From: JAWOGN01 sp046496815
GTDB lineage: Bacteria; Desulfobacterota; DSM-4660; Desulfatiglandales; Desulfatiglandaceae
Direction: 5' to 3'
Length of the DNA: 24,796 nt
NCBI GenBank assembly: GCA_046496815.1
Contig: JAWOGN010000256.1
Coordinates: forward strand, 1-24,796
The position numbers were made by a program, and so were the translations under genes. Below are positions 23,255 to 24,796 of the stretch, piece after piece (the first letter of the stretch is position 1; each line of letters starts with the position of its first letter). The notes under the pieces were generated by a model. That model was not told where the DNA came from, ran no database searches, and saw only the letters and a list, made by a program, of their open reading frames with translations.

Positions 23255-23725
23255 ATGACCGAACGCAAAGGCGCAAGACACGATCAGGATGAGGGATTTC
23301 AGATTGTAGCCGAAGATCCCTATATTCACTTCCTTACTAAAATAATCCGTTTCGCCGTAAAAATCCTGGCGGGAATCATGACCTTGATCATTTTGTGGGG
23401 GATATTAGACATTTTTTGGGTGCTTTATGAACGGCTCCTCAAGCCCCCCCTTTTTCTATTGAACATCAGCGACATACTGGCTACATTCGGAGCGTTTCTG
23501 GCGGTTCTTATAGCGATTGAAATTTTTGTTAATGTCACCATTTATCTTAGAGACGATGTAATCCACGTTAAATTGGTGGTTGCGACCGCTCTGATGGCCA
23601 TTGCCCGAAAAGTAATCGTGTTTGACTATAACGAATTGTCCGCTCAATTTATTTGGGCGACCGCCCCGGTGATTTTAGCACTCGGGATTACCTACTGGCT
23701 GACCTCAAGAAAACCCGGGGAATAG
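23255..23725 (+). CDS. PsiE-family membrane protein
   Basis: A 156-aa integral membrane protein of the phosphate-starvation-inducible PsiE family; function unknown. It has a charged N-terminal tail, then four hydrophobic helices at about 30-55, 64-95, 104-119 and 131-148. The conserved ATALMAIARKVIVFDY block between helices 3 and 4 is characteristic. The ATG follows a GGGGGC-type RBS. It lies 71 nt after the histidine kinase on the same strand, so the two may be cotranscribed, which would suggest a link between the sensor and a membrane stress response. No Pho box was recognised. Confidence 0.82.
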   Translation: MTERKGARHDQDEGFQIVAEDPYIHFLTKIIRFAVKILAGIMTLIILWGILDIFWVLYERLLKPPLFLLNISDILATFGAFLAVLIAIEIFVNVTIYLRDDVIHVKLVVATALMAIARKVIVFDYNELSAQFIWATAPVILALGITYWLTSRKPGE

Positions 23726-23732
23726 CACTGAG

Positions 23733-23764
23733 AAAGCGGGCCCCCCGTTGGTTGCCCTTTTTTC
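23733..23764 (+). terminator. Weak terminator after psiE
   Basis: AAAG-CG-GGC pairs with GCCCTTT across a short loop and is followed by T6. It is imperfect because of a bulge. It lies just after the PsiE stop codon. Confidence 0.3.
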
Positions 23765-23940
23765 AATAAACCCGTTAACCGGTTTTCACCCCAACGTCTC
23801 CGAATGTGAAATCAAACCCCAAGACTGCATGTTAACGCCATTCCCGGCGGGATTGCAACCCGCCCGCCGTGATTCCATGCACCGCAAAACAAACATGATC
23901 ACCGATGACTTATCAGAAACCACAGGGAAAAATATATTTA

Positions 23941-23967
23941 CCGCGGGGAACGCGGAAAAGCGCGGAT
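23941..23967 (+). repeat. Dispersed repeat, copy 1
   Basis: CCGCGGGGAACGCGGAAAAG followed by CGCGGA. It is an imperfect copy of the unit at 24036-24063, and more distantly of 21878-21912. The pattern CCGC-GAG-TCGC-GAAAA-CGC is a dispersed repeat type I associate with environmental deltaproteobacterial genomes. Confidence 0.45.
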
Positions 23968-23982
23968 AGGTTCCTTTTCTTC

Positions 23983-24003
23983 TCCCTCTTTGACAAAGAG
24001 GGA
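23983..24003. repeat. Perfect palindrome TCCCTCTTTG-A-CAAAGAGGGA
   Basis: A 10-bp perfect inverted repeat with a 1-nt centre, followed by CCGAGGGAGATTTATTTAAA. It resembles the common dispersed element built on CCCCCTTTG-CAAAGGGGG followed by a purine-rich GGGGGATTT tail. Confidence 0.6.
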
Positions 24004-24035
24004 CCGAGGGAGATTTATTTAAAAAGATCTTCACA

Positions 24036-24063
24036 CCGCCGAGTTCGCCGAAAAACGCAGAGG
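24036..24063 (+). repeat. Dispersed repeat, copy 2
   Basis: ACCGCCGAGTTCGCCGAAAA followed by ACGCAGAG; imperfect copy of 23941-23967. Confidence 0.45.
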
Positions 24064-24238
24064 ATTCCTTTGGTCCTTCCTCTCCCGTGGGAGTGGACAG
24101 AGGTGAGGGCTTCCTCCGGTTTCCATCTTCCTCTGGAGGCTGTCGATAAATGTGCATTGCATTCGGCTTTTCTTTCGCGGGACTTTCGGGTGGTCTTTGT
24201 TTTCTCCTCGTCTTTTTTTGACGATTACGGCTTCTTCC

Positions 24239-24547
24239 GCCGGGTCCGGAGAGCACGGGCAGTTCGGTGTCGCGCAGGAACTTGTCAAGGAACATTTCCC
24301 AATCACGCATGCGGATGTCCCGCCGCCGCTGAGCGCGGAATTCGGCCTGGTCGAGAAACATCACCGTGATGCGGTTGAGCGTGTCCACCTCCCGCGCGTC
24401 AAGGTAGTTCTTTGCGGTTCCCACGTCGCGTTTGAGCACCCCGCGGCCGCCTTTCCACGAAGTCAGCCCCACGTTTGGCTTGTCTGCGTCCGCGCGCCGG
24501 CGGACGATTTCCGCCGCGATCATGCCCGCGGCCGCATAGTGCATCTT
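24239..24547 (-). pseudogene. Remnant of a RhuM-family gene
   Basis: About 100 codons match the middle of the RhuM (virulence protein RhuM) family: MHYAAAGMIAAEIVRRRADA, DKPNVGLTSWKGG, VGTAKNYLDAREVDTLNRIT, VMFLDQAEFRAQRRRDIRMR and DWEMFLDKFL. Full-length RhuM proteins are roughly 330 aa. Here the N-terminal third is missing: the family resemblance begins abruptly at the KMHYA codons, and upstream sequence is unrelated. After LPVLSGPG the frame continues into repeat-derived sequence. RhuM genes usually occur in genomic islands; their molecular function is unclear. It is most likely a dead fragment left by rearrangement. Confidence 0.75.
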
Positions 24548-24796
24548 GGGGGATAAGAAGCCGCTTTTAGGAGGTCTGAGTATAGGGGAAACCGGGTTGG
24601 GGGTCAGGAAAATGTGACCACAGGATATTGGGGTCAGAACGAGGAGCTTAAAAATTGAGGTCATAGTTCAGGGCCGGCCTGCCTGTGGTGAGCGTATCGG
24701 GAGCTTCTGCTGGGGGGTAGCGCTGGAAATGGTGTAAATTTGAGTAGACCAAGCCATTGACCCAATTTTTTCTTTCAGAATCAAGAATGGAAAGCA
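24548..24796. other. Right edge of window, no gene recognised
   Basis: Apart from the GGGGTCAG pair, this stretch has no ORF with recognisable content. It lies just upstream of the RhuM remnant, where that gene's missing N-terminal part would have been. Confidence 0.35.
24600..24637 (+). repeat. Paired GGGGTCAG direct repeat
   Basis: GGGGTCAG occurs at 24600-24607 and 24630-24637, exactly 30 nt apart. The first copy also forms GGTCA/TGACC with 24614-24618. Such GGGGTCAG motifs commonly flank REP-associated transposase elements, so this may be the edge of one lying beyond the RhuM breakpoint. Confidence 0.4.

Larger units (their letters stand above)
23726..24238. other. Repeat-rich intergenic region
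   Basis: I see no functional gene over about 510 nt, though a minus-strand frame continuing out of the RhuM remnant runs through most of it. The region contains the terminator-like stem after psiE, the palindrome at 23983-24003, two imperfect copies of a CCGCGGGGAACGCGGAAAAG-type repeat, and a stretch CCTCTCCCGTGGGAGTGGAC (24079-24098). These look like dispersed non-coding repeats. Confidence 0.45.

Noticed and set aside
23936..24063. CRISPR array
   Set aside because: The copies are degenerate and unevenly spaced, with no uniform spacers and no cas genes.
23786..24238. C-terminal half of the minus-strand ORF containing the RhuM fragment
   Set aside because: It runs through palindromes and dispersed repeats, so it is read-through rather than real coding sequence.

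Overview
The window looks like a chromosomal segment from a Gram-negative bacterium, most plausibly a Desulfobacterota (deltaproteobacterial) lineage. It carries lipid A synthesis (lpxC), a lipoprotein murein transglycosylase (mltA), a split two-subunit glycyl-tRNA synthetase (glyQ/glyS), a DUF362 protein of the kind common in anaerobes, and an IS200-like transposase family typical of these genomes. The lineage is inferred from gene content only; there is no rRNA gene. I saw no tRNA, rRNA or CRISPR array.

Layout. 1-7081 is a housekeeping block: lpxC (-), mltA (+), glyS and glyQ (-), and pcm (+). mltA and glyS are convergent and overlap by 4 nt. glyQ and pcm are divergent, with readable promoters. 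7137-10078 is a minus-strand group: prmA-like methyltransferase, a hotdog thioesterase and a DUF362 protein. 10469-19060 is a tightly coupled plus-strand operon of three genes: a cytosolic TPR protein, a RecQ-family helicase (26 nt overlap) and a 1734-residue protein (ATGA overlap). 19437-20171 (-) is a Tat-exported SagB-type nitroreductase. 20225-21852 is a gene graveyard: a decayed FAD/NAD oxidoreductase interrupted by a decayed IS200-like element. 22101-23725 holds a membrane histidine kinase and a PsiE-family membrane protein. 23726-24796 is rich in dispersed repeats and carries a remnant of a RhuM-family gene.

The main discovery candidate is the TPR-RecQ-giant protein operon. The giant protein joins an N-terminal DUF6079/PglY/BrxC-like P-loop ATPase to a C-terminal PglZ-like alkaline-phosphatase-fold domain. 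The C-terminal domain has what appears to be a complete set of metal and nucleophile residues. In BREX phage defence these two functions are normally separate proteins, and BREX systems often include a helicase. No PglX methyltransferase, BrxA, BrxB or BrxL is present here. The operon may therefore be a condensed BREX-derived defence or DNA-maintenance system; that function is inference.

A second cluster of interest is 20225-21852. The sequence allows the order of events to be read: an oxidoreductase gene was split by a roughly 1.14 kb element with near-perfect terminal inverted repeats and 5-nt flanking direct repeats. The element's transposase was then itself hit by a 35-nt palindromic insert flanked by AACCC, by several frameshifts and by a stop codon.
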